Below, one piece after another: positions 1 through 11,760 of a stretch of 64,000 nucleotides of DNA (within the stretch, counting starts at the first letter, position 1; each line of letters begins with the position of its first letter). Origin of the DNA: Blepharisma stoltei (lineage: Eukaryota; Ciliophora; Heterotrichea; Heterotrichida; Blepharismidae); contig CAJZBQ010000051.1 of assembly GCA_914767885.1 (NCBI GenBank), forward strand, positions 976,501 through 1,040,500, given 5' to 3'. Below the pieces are notes generated by a model. It was not told the DNA's origin. It did no database searches and saw only the letters and a list, made by a program, of their open reading frames with translations. The position numbers and the translations under genes are program-made.

Positions 1-3000
1 TAGTATAGTTTCCATAACAAGTCGCTGAATGTGAAGGACAGGGAATACATTGAGTGTTTGAAGGGTTTAAGCTATAATATCCAATTCCACAAACTTCGCA
101 GTTAACACCTACAGTGGCTTCTCCTATTATGCATAGGCGAAGAGTAACATCAATAGTTACTGAAGGAATAAATGTAACATTTGTTGCAATTTTTGACTGT
201 TTCGTTGTATCTATACCTGTAGAAGTTGTTTTTATGGAAATCGTTGTTCCTGGCTTAGCAGAAACTATGAAATTATCAAAATAATATATCCCTTTTATTG
301 CAGTTGTTTTTGTTAACCCAGATAAGGTCGTTGAGGTTGAATCTTCAGGAAAAAGTTGTGCAGTGCTTGAGCTATCTGTTGCTACAATGTTTCCATAATA
401 ATCTACCAATGCTAGTGTAATGCTTTGAGTCATTTCTTGACCGGAAGCAATGCCAGAAATAGAGGTCGCTGTTGGGATGTCATCTAGTCTTCTACTATAT
501 TCAACTAGATTCCCATTTTTATAGATTAATTAGCTTTTTGCTAACTATTCGCATTAAATTTTTTTTAGGCTTTTTATATAATATAAATTAATTTTAGCAA
601 ATAAAATGTCTAAAGAGCTATAGGGCCTTCCTATAGATGGCGCGCAATGCGCCATCACCGGGCCATGTCGGGAGAGGGTTTCACACGAGGAATGGTTCTA
701 CGTGTGGAACCCTCTTTTTGGCTCGTAGAAAGTAGTTTTCTCACAGGTCAAAAAGGGGGTTCTACACGTAGAACCATTCCTCGTGTGGAACCCTCTCCCG
801 ACATGGCTCGGTGATGACGCATTGCGCGCCATCTATAGGAAGGCCCTATATATCTATAGCCATCAATTTTATTGCAAAAGAAGAAATTTCAGGTGCATAA
901 GAAGCTTCATTATCATGAAATGAATTCCCATAAGCTATAGGAAACACATCTATTCAGTTTATGCCTCCTCCATTATATTTAGCATAATTTTCTATAAAGC
1001 TGTTATAGGTAATATTAAATACACAAGTCGTAAAATCTGAGCAAGCTAAATTTATTCCACCTCCATTTCCAGTAGTAGGGGTAGTTCCCACAATTTCGCT
1101 AGTCGTATTTGCGATATTTCCTACAAATTCAGAAGAAGATACATTTAAACTGATATCGTTTGTGTATATTCCACCTCCTAATGATGCTGAATTGTTTCAA
1201 AATGATGATTCTGCTATAATATAAGGGTTTTCTATTTCTGTGTCGCTTGATGTCGATAAATAGATGGCACCACCAGTATCTGCTGTATTTTCTTGGAAAT
1301 AGCAGTTATTTAAATAGACTGATATGCAAGAAATGCAAGTTAATGAGCCTCCATTGGTGCCAATCCCATTATAAAATTTTGAGTCTTTTATATACACAGA
1401 ATTCATTTTAGATCCATAAATAGCGCCTACCTTGTAATTTTTCATAACCGTGCTCTCAATAATCAGATCACTTTCATAGCCGATTATCACTCCCCCTACA
1501 TCCTTGCTATATGAGTTATAAAATGCGCTATTATTTATGAGCAAAGTGCTGCTTGAATAAGACAGAATTACTCCACCTCCTCCATTTTTGGCGCTATTTC
1601 TATTAAAGATCCCATTATAAATATTTACTGTGCTAGAAATAGAAAAAATAGACCCAGCTGAGCTTGCACTTGATCCATCTATAAAAGTTGTGTTAAAAAT
1701 ACTTGCTATGCTTTGAGCAGTCGCATATAATAGATTGGATTAGATTAGATTTGCAATCGTTTTGCCATTAAAGGACTGGCTTAAAGCTGCACCCTTGCAT
1801 ACTCATTATCCCAGAGAGATATCAGCAGGCACCCTTCCTTCCGACACAGGAGAGTCTTGCACAATCGGAAAGGACTTAAAGGCTCCGAAGTCCTTTGGGT
1901 GATTCCCCAATACACAAATTTCTGGATCGTACTAGGCATATGCTGTCTAAAAGGAGCCTTTTACTCTAGTCGATATGATATCTCGCTGACCCTGCCCTTT
2001 AAAAGAATAACAGAGCCAAAAGCCCATATCCCAGGATTAGCTCCTAAGGCACGAGAAATGACAATTCAATATGCATCATGTATGATGGAGGTTTTTCTTA
2101 ACTTGATTTCTCCACCTGGGTATTCGCCACAGGGGTTGGGAAAATTCAGCCAAGAGGCCAAGTGATTACCTTCTACATATTAGTGCATATTGGTCGCATA
2201 TATAAAGCTTCCTTGGTCTCCATTTTGACTTGAAAAGGCAGAGTTAGCTATTGTAGCCTGTGAAAGTGTTAAAAGGATTCCAGGGGTAATATATGATGCT
2301 ATATTTTGGGTTATAGTAGATGATTCAATGCTTATAGAAGAGTCAAGAAGAGCAATACTAGCTTCATTTGTGGAATTATTATAAGAAATTGTAGAGTTCA
2401 AAATGATAGAAATTGGAGTAGTTGACCCTAGCATATATATAGCAGATCCTTTATCAGCGCATTTATTTCCTTTAATATTAGATTTTGTGATGTTAAAAAA
2501 CGATTTCTGTTCACTGAAAATAGCCCCACCTGAGCCTTTTGCTGTATTTCCTATAAATGTGCAGCCTAAACAATAAAATTTAGAACCTGATCCTGCAGAA
2601 ACAGCTCCTCCATCTGAAGATACTTGATTATAAGAAAAAATCGGATATACATAAAATGGCGGACGGCGACCGACCCACCCTCTAAGTGGTGGTTACCCAT
2701 GTATAGAGGTTTCCTCTATATAGCGCTAAAAGCGCAGACATTTTCCCAGGAGCTTTCCAAGTTCGTCGGACCAAATCGCTTTTTGGTCCGACCAAGGCAT
2801 TGATTTGGTGCAACCTACCGATAAATTCCGATCAGAATTTATCGGCCTTACAGCGCCAAACATAGGAAACTTCTATATATCCGGGCATGGTTTTTGGAGC
2901 CAGGAGTTAGCCCAACAACGTCTGGGACCTCGAAGCGAGAGGCCTAAGCGCAAAAGCCGCTGTTTTTGTGACCAGACCCATGGGCAGATACTCGTGACTT

Positions 3001-6000
3001 CTTTTTGCTAGCAGCGCTCAGCCCAGTGAGTGCCCGAAATGAGGCAGGGCGACTTACCTGCCTAAGCTGCTTTTATGGCTCACCCCGAATGGCGAAAGCT
3101 GTTGAGTTCTTTCTCGGGATGACCGGAAAAGAGGGGAAGGCGAGTTAGACGACTAAACGGGAGTCTCTCCAGTTTAAAAGGTGCCCTTCAATGGGCAGAT
3201 CTGGCGGACGACGCGGCAGTGTTGGCGTAAACTTAGGCGACGATCCAAGTTGGAAATGGAGGCGGTCAGCAAAGCCGGTATGAGACGGCCCTTGACAATG
3301 CCTCTACCGAGAAACCGGGGGTTTCGGCCCGGGCTTGGTGAACGCTCTGCCACCATACGGGAAACCGTAGAATGCTTCCTCGAACGAAGTGGGGACTTTA
3401 AATACCCAGTCGTAATCTAATCTAATAATCTAATAAGAAAAAATCGTATTTTCGCATACAGCAAGTGAGGCCTCAAGCATTTTTACTCCTCCTGATGGGC
3501 TTCCAACGTTATAAGTTAGTTCGGAGTTTGTATCTTCCCAATGGTCATTATCTAATGTTATAGGTGTTGCTGCGTTATTTGTAAATTTGCAAGAGTCTGT
3601 AATAAGATGAGAATAAGGCATGTCAAATGACAGCGGATATTTGATAGTTTGCATTTCATCGAAGTACATTTGATTGAAAATTTTTAAATAGTGTGACATT
3701 TCATCGAAATTTAACGGGTTTTTCAGTCATATATATCACTATTAAAAATTTCAACCAAAAGTGCTTCGGTGAAATGCACACTATCAAAAATGCACGATCA
3801 TTGGATCTGATCCCGAGAATAAACATCAGAATTTGTCATATAAATAACTGCAAGACCACTATTTTGGATAAAATCAGCTGATTTTATTGTAAGTCTCGAA
3901 TAGTAGCTACTTGACTCAGCTGCAATTTCTGAATGCAAAGATGAGCCAAGTCTTCCTATATTGGAAGTAAATTCGCAATCTGAAATAAGAAAAATTCCAC
4001 TTAAAAAATAAAGTGCAATGGCTCCTGATGTTGTTGAATTATTTTGTATAAAGCTAGAAGAAACAATGGATGAGTTGCTATTTTGATCAAGATTTACTGT
4101 GCTATCTATATAAATAGCAGCTCCATAACTGCCATAATTTTGAGTGAATTTTGAATCTTTTATAGCAAAAGTTGCAATATTAGTGACAACTCCAGTGTTT
4201 TCTACATAATTTTAATATGCTCTTTATCCTTGGGAGGCCGGGGTTTACACCCTACATATTCATCATTCCCCAAGGCACTCCGGCTGACTCTCTTCTTCCC
4301 CACCACAGGCAAAGAATTTGCATGACCATTCTTGACTTCCATGACTCTGGAGTCTATAGGCCTACCAATTAGGTCGAAACTCCAATTTCTCGCTAGGCAG
4401 ATGCACATCTTGAGCCCTGATTGAAGGATTTATGTCCGCTTTTCTGACCCTGCCCTTTCCAATAATGGTTCCACAAATAAAAACTCAAAATCTTAGGGAT
4501 TAGCTCCCTAGGGTCCAAGAACAACCTAGCCCGATATACACAAAGGGTTGCCAACCTCTTTATGCCTTTCCCCTTATCACTGGGCTTTTCCTGAAGAAAT
4601 AGGTTTAAGAAGTCGAATAGTCTTTTATCCCATTTTTATGTATATTGTGTGTTTCTACATAAATTGCTCCACCTTGTGATATTAATGCAATATTCGATAT
4701 AAAACTGCATGAATCTATTGAAATTTCCATAATGCCAGCAGTTATCTGCATAACATACAACGCTCCACCTTTTGCTTTAGCATAATTATTTGTAAACGAA
4801 CTATTTGATATAAAAAGTGATTTCCCAGAAAACAAAATTCCTCCTCCATCATTCGCGTTATTTCAACTAAAAGTTGATTTTTGAATTTTTAATATTAAAG
4901 CGCTGCCTTTTGCATAAATAGTCCCATATCCTTGATCTGCATTGTTTATGTTTACATTTGCGGTAGAATCTATTATATCAGTTTGATTGCCTCCATTTAT
5001 ATACAAAACAGTCGGATACTCTGCAGATTTACCTAAATTGTTATCAAAAATGACATGATTGAAAGCAGTTATATTTGAATTTGTCAGAAATATATAAGGA
5101 GTTGAAGATGATGCGCAATTTTTTTTGATTTCTGAGTTTTCAATTGTAAATTTTATCAGTGAGTTCATAGACGCTAAAGAAGAAATATCTAACTCCCCGA
5201 TCCTTAGCGAACAAAAACATTTTGTTCCTCACAGAGGGGATTAATTTTTGTTTTATATAATTTTATAGTAATTTTTTTTTTCGAAATTTAAAAAAATTCT
5301 AATTTGTAAGAATGAGAAGTAAAAATTAATTTAATTTGTAAAATTTGTGATTTAAAATGTAAGCTGCTTAAAATTAAACAGAATTAGATAGGGATTTCAT
5401 TATAATTATCATTTATATATCATTTATTTTCATAAAACATTTTTTCTATTATAAAAATTTTTGTTTGCTCATGAAGTAGGTTCTTTAGCAAAAATTAGTA
5501 ATGGTTTGGTTCGCTCATACTTATTAAAATGGCGACGGCGAACCAGCCCTTTTTCTCAACACCTGTAGCTGGGACCTTCTAGGACCCGGGGACCTCGTGG
5601 AAGTGAATTTGGCGCTCGGTATAGGTATCCGGCTAGGTATTTCCTTGGCACAGTGGAGCGCAATGTCGAAATTTGGTCGACCGCAGTTCACTCTGATGGC
5701 AAGGATTTTACCTCAGGGGAAATGGAGTCGAAGGTTGGAAAGGAGAAGCTCAGCAGCACCAATGAGGTTCCTCTTGGTCCATCGGGCAATTCTCTAGCGT
5801 GAAACTGGGGGGTTACGTCCCAGGCTTTAGATTTTCATTTTGGCTGTGAGTTCGACCAGAAAATTTGTTTTTCAAAATTTTCGGAAAGGACAACTCTGTT
5901 GGCGTACGGCACGGTGGCTCAACTCATCCAACTTCGGGTAGCGAGTGCACATTCTCGTCCAGAAGGAGCAACACTTTAGAAGGCCGTGGTCGGTCGGTGG

Positions 6001-9000
6001 TGAGCAGCCGGTGAAGCAATACGGGTGGAGGTAGGTCCTCGAGGCATTACAGCGAACTTCTCAATATTTAAGTTAATGTTAGGTTTGGTTCGCTCACGGA
6101 GTGTGGAATAAGGAAATTGAGGATGATATTAGATTTTTTAAATAAATATTAGTATCTATTTTCCATACAGAAATGACAATGCTGTTAACTGTATTATTTG
6201 AAGTTCCATTTTCAGTCACATTAATAGCATTTAAGTTCAAGTTTACAAGTTTTGTAAAATCCCACATTCCAGAGCCTCCTGAATTATTGTTTATCAATTT
6301 TATAGTATCCCAGCTAAAAGTCCTATATCTTTCATAAGCCTTAACTTTATTACCATTAGATTTTGTTACAGTAGAAGTTTGGCCAAAAATATATTGGTTT
6401 AAAATAACGGAGTTATAAATATACACTAACGCCCCTTTTTCTGCGCCGTTGCATTCCATTGTTACATTATTTCAATAAATATTCTGCAGCTCAGTTTGGT
6501 ATTGAGCTGCAAAAATTCCATAGTAAAACCCATAATTATATGAAAATATTGTATCTTCAATAACTATATGGTCAATTAAATAGTCAATAACTTGATTCTG
6601 AGAGTTTAAAGTCGATTTTAGATCAAGATTGGAAGAACTTAAATAAATCAAAGCAGAGTATACCAAATTATAAGAAAAAGTGCAGGATTCTATTTTTAGA
6701 GTCCTGAAAATTTCTAAATAAATTAAAGAATCATCATCAGCATTTGATGGAGAATAAACAGCATTATTTTCAAAAATCACCCTACCAAAAGAAATATCTT
6801 GAGCTCTAGCTGCCCTGAAAAATCCTTTTAGTGTTAACGATGAAGAATACTCAAAGCCGTTGTTAAGCCTTGTAACTTTCCCTCCACTATAAGAAAAATT
6901 CCCACAACCATAAGTATATCCAGAGTTTTGCAAGCAATCTTGAAATACAACTACTGCAGATCCTGAGCTCGGATTTGTCCTTATATTATCAAAATCAACA
7001 TTATAAAGCTTGACAGTCCCTCCGTTGCTAAAAATAATTGAATTTTCTTCCATTCTTCAGTTATTAAAAAGAATTATCAAAATGGCGTGATCTGACGTGG
7101 ACTCCTGACAACCTGTGAGTAGATCCGGGCCAGGAAAGGCGAGCCACATGGCGATAGTTCTCCGGGGTAGGTTTTTGGTCTAAGGGATAACCTTAGATCT
7201 TTTTTTCCTTACCTGCAGAAGTCCCTACCAGCGCAAATCCAGATGCTACTCCATGAGGAGCAATCTTGAACCTGCGATATGATTCTGATAGGCCATGGAG
7301 TAGGCAAAAGACGGTTCACCCGTACTCTGAGCCCTGTCAGCTGAATTTTGGGACCAAGAAAGGCTCGGCCGAACGGTAGGATTTTCTCCCCGACAGACCT
7401 CTGAAGTCACCATTTTTTTGGTGACATCAGTGGGGAAAAAGGTGGTGTGAGGATAGCGCTTAGCGCTAACGTGAAGCTATCCGTTGGACGGAGAGGGGCT
7501 GAAATAAACCCCGACCCCCTATAAATTTTAATCTCATCTAATCTAATCAGTTATTAAAAGCAACATTGTATAAGAGTAAAGTAGTTCCACTAACAGCTTC
7601 AATTAGATTTCATTTATGGTATTTTTGACACAGACTTGAGCCAGTAAAGTTAGTTATTGTGTTTCCTCTGTCATCTTTATAGCTTCCATCATATTGCTGA
7701 GTTATAAATGGACAATATGAGCAATAGCCGTCTAAGCAGCCGTTATGCCCATGAGCCCATTCATTTCCATCAAAAATGATATTACTTATAATTATCGTAT
7801 CAGTATTTTGTGTAGTAATGGTCAGGATATTTCAGTCAGTTTTTGGCTTAAAATATACCTTACTGCTATTTTCAGAAATTATTGATAAGCTTTTTCTGCG
7901 AGTTTTAGAATTATATGGTTTTGAGCTATCCGGCGCCACAACTGACATAATATTTGTTTTATTCAGCTGTGTCAAATAATGAACTCCATCATTAAGCAGT
8001 ATAACAACTGAATATTTGCTGTTTATAGCTGTCAAAGCAAGAGATAATGACTCGAATGGATTTTCTCTGGTACCATCTCCACCGGCTTGATCATTCGTTG
8101 TGAGAGATGTCACATAATAATATGTCGGACTTACCATTGTAGAGCTATCATCATTAGGCAAGCATAGAGGATAAGAGCCTGCTATTGATTTAGCTGTATA
8201 TCCACAAGGACATGCCTTTAAACAATACCCATAAAATTGATATGAATTCATAGTGTCGCACATATAGCACTGTCCATCGTCCGGACCATAGCAGGATTTG
8301 CAATTTCTATCATGACAACGCGAAGTTTTTTCTGGTAGGCAATTGAGCCAAGAATAAGCACAGGATTTGGTATCACAATTTTGAACGCAAGTATTTGGGT
8401 AGCTTAAAAGTATTCCTGTATTACAGTTTTGGCCTGCGCATTCATTGAGTTTTTGAACAGTTGATAAATCGTTATTGACAAGCTGTAAATGCATATAAAA
8501 CAGTATTAAATTTGTATTTTTGCAGTGCTTAGCTGTATCTGTGCTATATTGATCATAATAGCAATCCGCAGTCATACAATTTTCATTGCATTGACCATAG
8601 ATCTTATGATTACAACCTGTCGCACATTGGCAATCATCCCCATCAAAATCACAGCTTGAGACTCAGCACGAATCTTGGCAAACTCCATCATTTATATCTG
8701 TATAAAAGCATCCTGCATTACATTCTCCACACTTATAAGAATCATACTGGCAAGCTTCATTATTGCATTCTTTATCACATTTATTGTTCTCCAGCATACT
8801 TTTTGTGCATCCAGGAGCACAATCACAGTCTGTTCCATCATAACCACAGTCAGCGAAATAGCAAGCTGAGTTGCAAACTCCATCATTAATCATAAATGAG
8901 TAACAGCCATCAGCACAGGTATTGTTATCACAGTCTCCGAAGTCAAAATTACAGTTAGCATTATTGCAAACATCATCACATTTTCCATCACCTAAAAGAA

Positions 9001-9448
9001 AAGATGTACAATTTGTACTGCATTCTTGGCAGTGACTTTCACCGTAATAACAACTAGCTGTGTTACATGATGAATAACAAGCAGTTCCAAGCATTTCTTC
9101 GTAGCCTGTATATAAATTACAAGAATCAGCACAATACCCACAGTCTCCTAAATCTCACCCACATTTAGCATTATTACAAGCAGTGTCACATTTACCATCT
9201 CCTAATAAATCAGGACTACAGTCATTATAATAGACACAATCGAAATAACAGTCAGATTTAGAAAAATCATAAGGCTCTGTAGATAATTCTGTGTCAAAAT
9301 TGCAATATTTGGTCATACAATTCGTGTCACAATAGTTATCTCCTTTCTATGTGAAAATTACATAAGAATCTGGACATCAGTTATTATTGCAGGATATACT
9401 TAAGGAATAAGCAAGTGGTAAAAAAGTAAACGGAATCAGTGGGATCAT
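1..9448 (-). CDS. Array gene A: LNR / beta-helix / multi-TM surface protein, 3' end outside window
   Basis: Start ATG at 9446-9448 opens a signal peptide (MIPLIPFTFLPLAYS). It is followed by LNR-like Cys repeats (GDGKCD..CNN...C.FDFGDC spacing, about 9350-8600), a Cys-rich linker, the motif GGDGTRENPFESLSLAL that opens the beta-helix, and GGAIY-type repeats down to about 900. The Ig-like segment and the start of the ephrin-receptor-like Cys module reach the left edge. The membrane part is not in the window. Seven inserts interrupt it. I followed codon phase from 9448 to 1 and it stays consistent once all seven inserts and the intron are removed, so the gene looks intact. TGA is used for Trp, for example in the CNNNWC motif just before the intron. 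Closest relatives are B and C. The function as a cell-surface receptor or adhesin is inferred from domains only. Confidence 0.85.
522..852. mobile_element. TA-bounded IES in gene A, orthologous in position to the one in B
   Basis: Genes C to F run straight from the GAT AAA Asp-Lys codons through this point. A and B carry an insert between the same two TA dinucleotides, starting TAGATTAATTAGC in both. Removing one TA copy plus the insert restores the frame. The A copy carries a nested foldback element (621-848), which explains its larger size (331 bp against 240 bp in B). Confidence 0.85.
621..848. mobile_element. Nested foldback MITE-like element
   Basis: A near-perfect palindrome: the left arm starts TAGGGCCTTCCTATAGATGG and the right arm ends with its complement, with a second pair of arms around GGTTCTACGTGTGGAACCC. 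It is flanked by TA on both sides (619-620, 847-848). The corresponding IES in gene B lacks it, so B is the empty site. Confidence 0.85.
1730..2202 (-). mobile_element. Retroposon-like insert, 9-bp target duplication TCGCATATA
   Basis: TCGCATATA is present at 1721-1729 and 2194-2202; genes B and C have it once. The left end carries the complement of an AATCT-type repeat tail, so the element reads on the minus strand. The usual AAAATGGCG head is not visible, so it may be 5'-truncated. Removal restores the frame. Its small open frames match no protein I know. Confidence 0.8.
2644..3446 (+). mobile_element. Retroposon-like insert with TAATCT tail, 13-bp target duplication
   Basis: TAAGAAAAAATCG occurs at 2631-2643 and 3434-3446 and once in genes B and C. 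The insert begins GATATACATAAAATGGCGG and ends in a TAATCTAATCTAATAATC tail. At 803 bp it is the longest retroposon here and clearly GC-richer than the host. It has no recognisable reverse transcriptase, so it is probably a non-autonomous SINE-like element. Confidence 0.85.
3617..3822. mobile_element. Foldback element with 8-bp target duplication (hAT-like size)
   Basis: GAGAATAA flanks the insert at 3609-3616 and 3815-3822. The two halves are inverted copies (TTTGATAGT.TGCATTTCA.CGAAG on both arms). Genes B and C show the empty site. Eight-bp duplications are typical of hAT transposons, but no transposase is present and the outermost ends match poorly. Confidence 0.75.
4210..4662 (-). mobile_element. 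Retroposon-like insert, 11-bp target duplication TTTCTACATAA
   Basis: The repeat is at 4199-4209 and 4652-4662. Read on the minus strand the head is ATACATAAAAATGGGA, close to the AAAATGG head of the other inserts. Removal joins the codons for the GGAIY-type beta-helix repeat without a frame change. Confidence 0.75.
5193..6111. mobile_element. MITE-like IES with TAA target repeat, carrying a nested retroposon
   Basis: TAA is at 5190-5192 and 6109-6111. The ends are imperfect inverted repeats (ACTCCCCGATCC.TAGCGAACAAA against TTCCACACTCCGTGAGCGAACC), the same family as 24242-24590 and 57954-58727. Precise removal gives the SLDISSLASMNS peptide expected from the other copies. About 580 bp of its length is a retroposon inserted later. 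Confidence 0.85.
5518..6096 (+). mobile_element. Nested retroposon, 15-bp target duplication
   Basis: GGTTTGGTTCGCTCA occurs at 5503-5517 and 6082-6096, that is, the target was the MITE end itself. The head is TACTTATTAAAATGGCGACG and the tail TTAAGTTAATGTTA. The body is homologous to 34193-34753 and 42040-42738 (shared stretches such as ACCTCAGGGGAAATGG and CAACTTCGGGTAGCGA). Confidence 0.85.
7070..7559 (+). mobile_element. Retroposon with TAATCT tail, 13-bp target duplication
   Basis: TCAGTTATTAAAA occurs at 7057-7069 and 7547-7559 and once in the other copies. The head is ATCAAAATGGCGTGATC and the tail CTCATCTAATCTAA. The body is GC-rich and differs from the 5518/34193/42040 group, yet head and tail style are shared. 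Confidence 0.85.
9347..9361 (-). other. 15-nt spliceosomal intron in gene A
   Basis: On the minus strand GTAATTTTCACATAG lies between TCT TAT and AAA GGA. It contains an in-frame TAG, and removal gives the CPDSYKGD motif that the other copies show at the same codon. Its length matches the 15-nt introns known in heterotrichs. Confidence 0.9.
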
Positions 9449-9960
9449 TTTATTATTAAAAAGTGAAATATGTTGGTCTTTACTAATTCTCCCCTCTTGA
9501 GCGAACAAACTATTGGAAAAATCGGCATTTTGGGGAAAAAGCCACCCTCTGTGAGCAAAAAAATTTTTTTTTAAAAACAATAATTGATAATTATTAATAT
9601 AAAATACCTAGCTAATTGAATTTTAAATAGCTTGCGTCCTATAACATAAATTTTACAAACTGAAATAATTTTTACTTCTATTTTTTTAGCGATTTGAGAT
9701 TTTTTTTAAATTTGGAAAATAAATTTTTCTATTAAAGTCAGTGGGAGTAAGTTGTTGGCTAATTTAAAGGAAATTTGATAAAATAATCTCCTATTTGTGG
9801 AAAATATATTAATTATTGGGTAGATTTGATGATATGATATGCCATATTTAATAAAAAGAGAATAAATTTGACCATTTTATACACGACTTTGAGAATTTTT
9901 TTTCATAACTATTTAGAAATTTAACTCATAACTAAATATTCAAGATCACTTTGTTTTCGC

Positions 9961-10187
9961 TTATAGTGCACCCCTCGTGGTTGCTCGCCATTAAGTAACC
10001 CCTCCCCATGCCACCCACTCCTGACGATCCTGAAAATTTTAAATGTTAAAATATTATTTGGCAAGTACCCTCAAATATTTTAACTTGTCAAATTAATATT
10101 TAACATTTTAAAATACTTGGGACCGTTAGGGGGTGGTTGTATGGGGAGGGGCGCTCAAGGCCCATCCAAAACGGGGTGTAAGCTATA
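9961..10187. mobile_element. Foldback element, about 227 bp
   Basis: Long inverted arms: CCCCTCCCCATGCCACCC with AATGTTAAAATATT on the left pair with the complementary stretch ending GGGTGGTTGTATGGGGAGG on the right. The outer ends TATAGTGCACCCC and GGGGTGTAAGCTATA suggest TA-flanked ends. No coding potential. Confidence 0.65.
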
Positions 10188-10742
10188 TAATTTTAATAGC
10201 AATTTTATTTTAATTTTATTTCCTCTCCTAAAATATGAATAAAAAATAATTATATATAGCTTATCTATTTTTTGATTGCTCTGGAGTAATAGCTAAAGAT
10301 GTAAAATAATGATGATCTATAGTTAGACTGAAATTAAAAAATCCTATTCATGGTAAGCTCATGTTTGGCCTAACAAGCAGAAGCAATATAAAATACTCTA
10401 TTGAAAATTAAATAAATATAATAAATAAAGGATTATTCATGGTATAAAAACATTTTATTAACATAAATTTTTCCTTTTTTGACTTTGAGGATTTATCTCT
10501 ACCAGCACTATTATTTTAGATTGTTTTAGGCTTTTCTCATAGAATCAAAAAAAGGAAAAAATTGGATTGGTTAAGACGAATATGCGATTATATTTTTCTT
10601 TGTCTTTTATTATAAGATTTTAATATAAAGATTGCAGCTAGTCCTTTTATTTACATTTAGCCAATTGCACCTTTCTTTAGAATAGTTTCAATTTTCTTTT
10701 CAAATTGTTTGGACAACCTCTAGAAGGTCGAAGAAATTTTAA

Positions 10743-11280
10743 AGGTTAGGATAGGTTATTAAAGGCAAGCGTTAGCCATATTGGTGACGCAGTCACTAAA
10801 GACCTCCTGCACAAAAGGTTTTACAGTTTTCGACTCCAGTCCAGAGGGTCTGTGCCACTTTGATACCTTCTGTCTCCTCCTTGCCTTGTGATTCAGTATT
10901 GAGCGTGCGGCCTATGGATGTCAGTGACCCTGCTACGGGCGATTGGAGTAGCTTGATTCCATGGATCCTTGGAGTCTATCGGGTGTTGAAGTGCCTTCCT
11001 TTGATAGCTCCAGAAAAAAGACTACTTCCCTGTGGCCTGAGCTTAAACCCCAGCTTCTCGGTGGAGGAATACCATGGGTTCTCGGATCCAAAAGACATTT
11101 TGAGTATCTACATTTCCAACTACAGGAAAGCAGCGAAAACCTACCCGAATGTATATCTCTTAAGTTTGCACTTGATTTTCGGCCGGAGTCTATCCCAGTT
11201 CGCTATAGCCATAAGGTCTGGACTTTTGTGCCAAAGGGCAGGTTAACACGTGCCGTCATTTTAATGTATATAAACCTTGC
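10743..11280 (-). mobile_element. Dispersed retroposon copy in spacer
   Basis: Read on the minus strand it starts ACATTAAAATGACGGC, the head type of the exonic inserts, and has a GC-rich body. Short stretches (for example CCATAAGGT near the head end) recur in the insert at 52082-52668. The boundaries are approximate because no empty site is available. Open frames of about 110-128 codons inside it are not convincing genes. Confidence 0.55.
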
Positions 11281-11760
11281 CGGTACTTACTAATTAAATT
11301 TCGAGACTAGTGTCTGGGCAGACTGGAAAATCATATTTAACTATTAATTCCAGCATTTTTTTTTTAAATTTAAATTATTCACCTTTTTCCATATCTGTTT
11401 TGCATATTTTGTCTGCCTAGTTATTTTAAAAATAAGTTTTAGAATTTTATAATTGATGCTTAATATAAAGACTTACTTATTATATAAATTATTGGAGACA
11501 TAAAAAAAGCATATAAAGCAAATCTCGATAGAATTAAAATTATATTCTATATGATTCATTTCTTCTAATAAAGATAAATATTTGATAAAAATTATTTAAC
11601 TTCACATTTTAGAGCGAGCTAATTTTTTATCCAAGGCTAATTTCCAAAAATAGGCATTTTCGCTTGCTCTTAATGGAGAGTAAGTTTAATTAAAAAAATG
11701 TCTCCTAGAATTCTTTGACTTCTTTTTAAAGACTTTATAATAATTGATTTAGTAAGATAA

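Larger units (their letters stand above)
9449..11760. other. Intergenic region between gene A start and gene B stop
   Basis: AT-rich spacer of 2.3 kb without a convincing gene. It contains degenerate MITE pieces just upstream of gene A (about 9487-9570, with GAGCGAACAAAC and CTGTGAGCAAAAA), a foldback element, and a retroposon copy. The A-rich run directly before the gene A ATG resembles that of the other copies. Confidence 0.6.

Noticed and set aside
2644-3446. A protein-coding transposon in the largest gene A insert
   Set aside because: Its open frames are short (60-79 codons), overlapping, and show no reverse transcriptase, endonuclease or transposase motif.
8656-8889. Plus-strand open frames rich in His, Ser and Cys opposite the LNR regions (also 25124-25579, 46460-46777, 57285-57746)
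   Set aside because: They are antisense reflections of the Cys-rich LNR codons; the sense strand has the conserved domain.
8663-9350. LNR repeats as a CRISPR-like or DNA-level tandem array
   Set aside because: The periodicity is at the protein level (Cys spacing), not identical DNA repeats with spacers.
10860-11293. Two overlapping plus-strand open frames of 110-128 codons
   Set aside because: They lie in a dispersed GC-rich retroposon-like stretch, have no known domain, and overlap each other in different frames.
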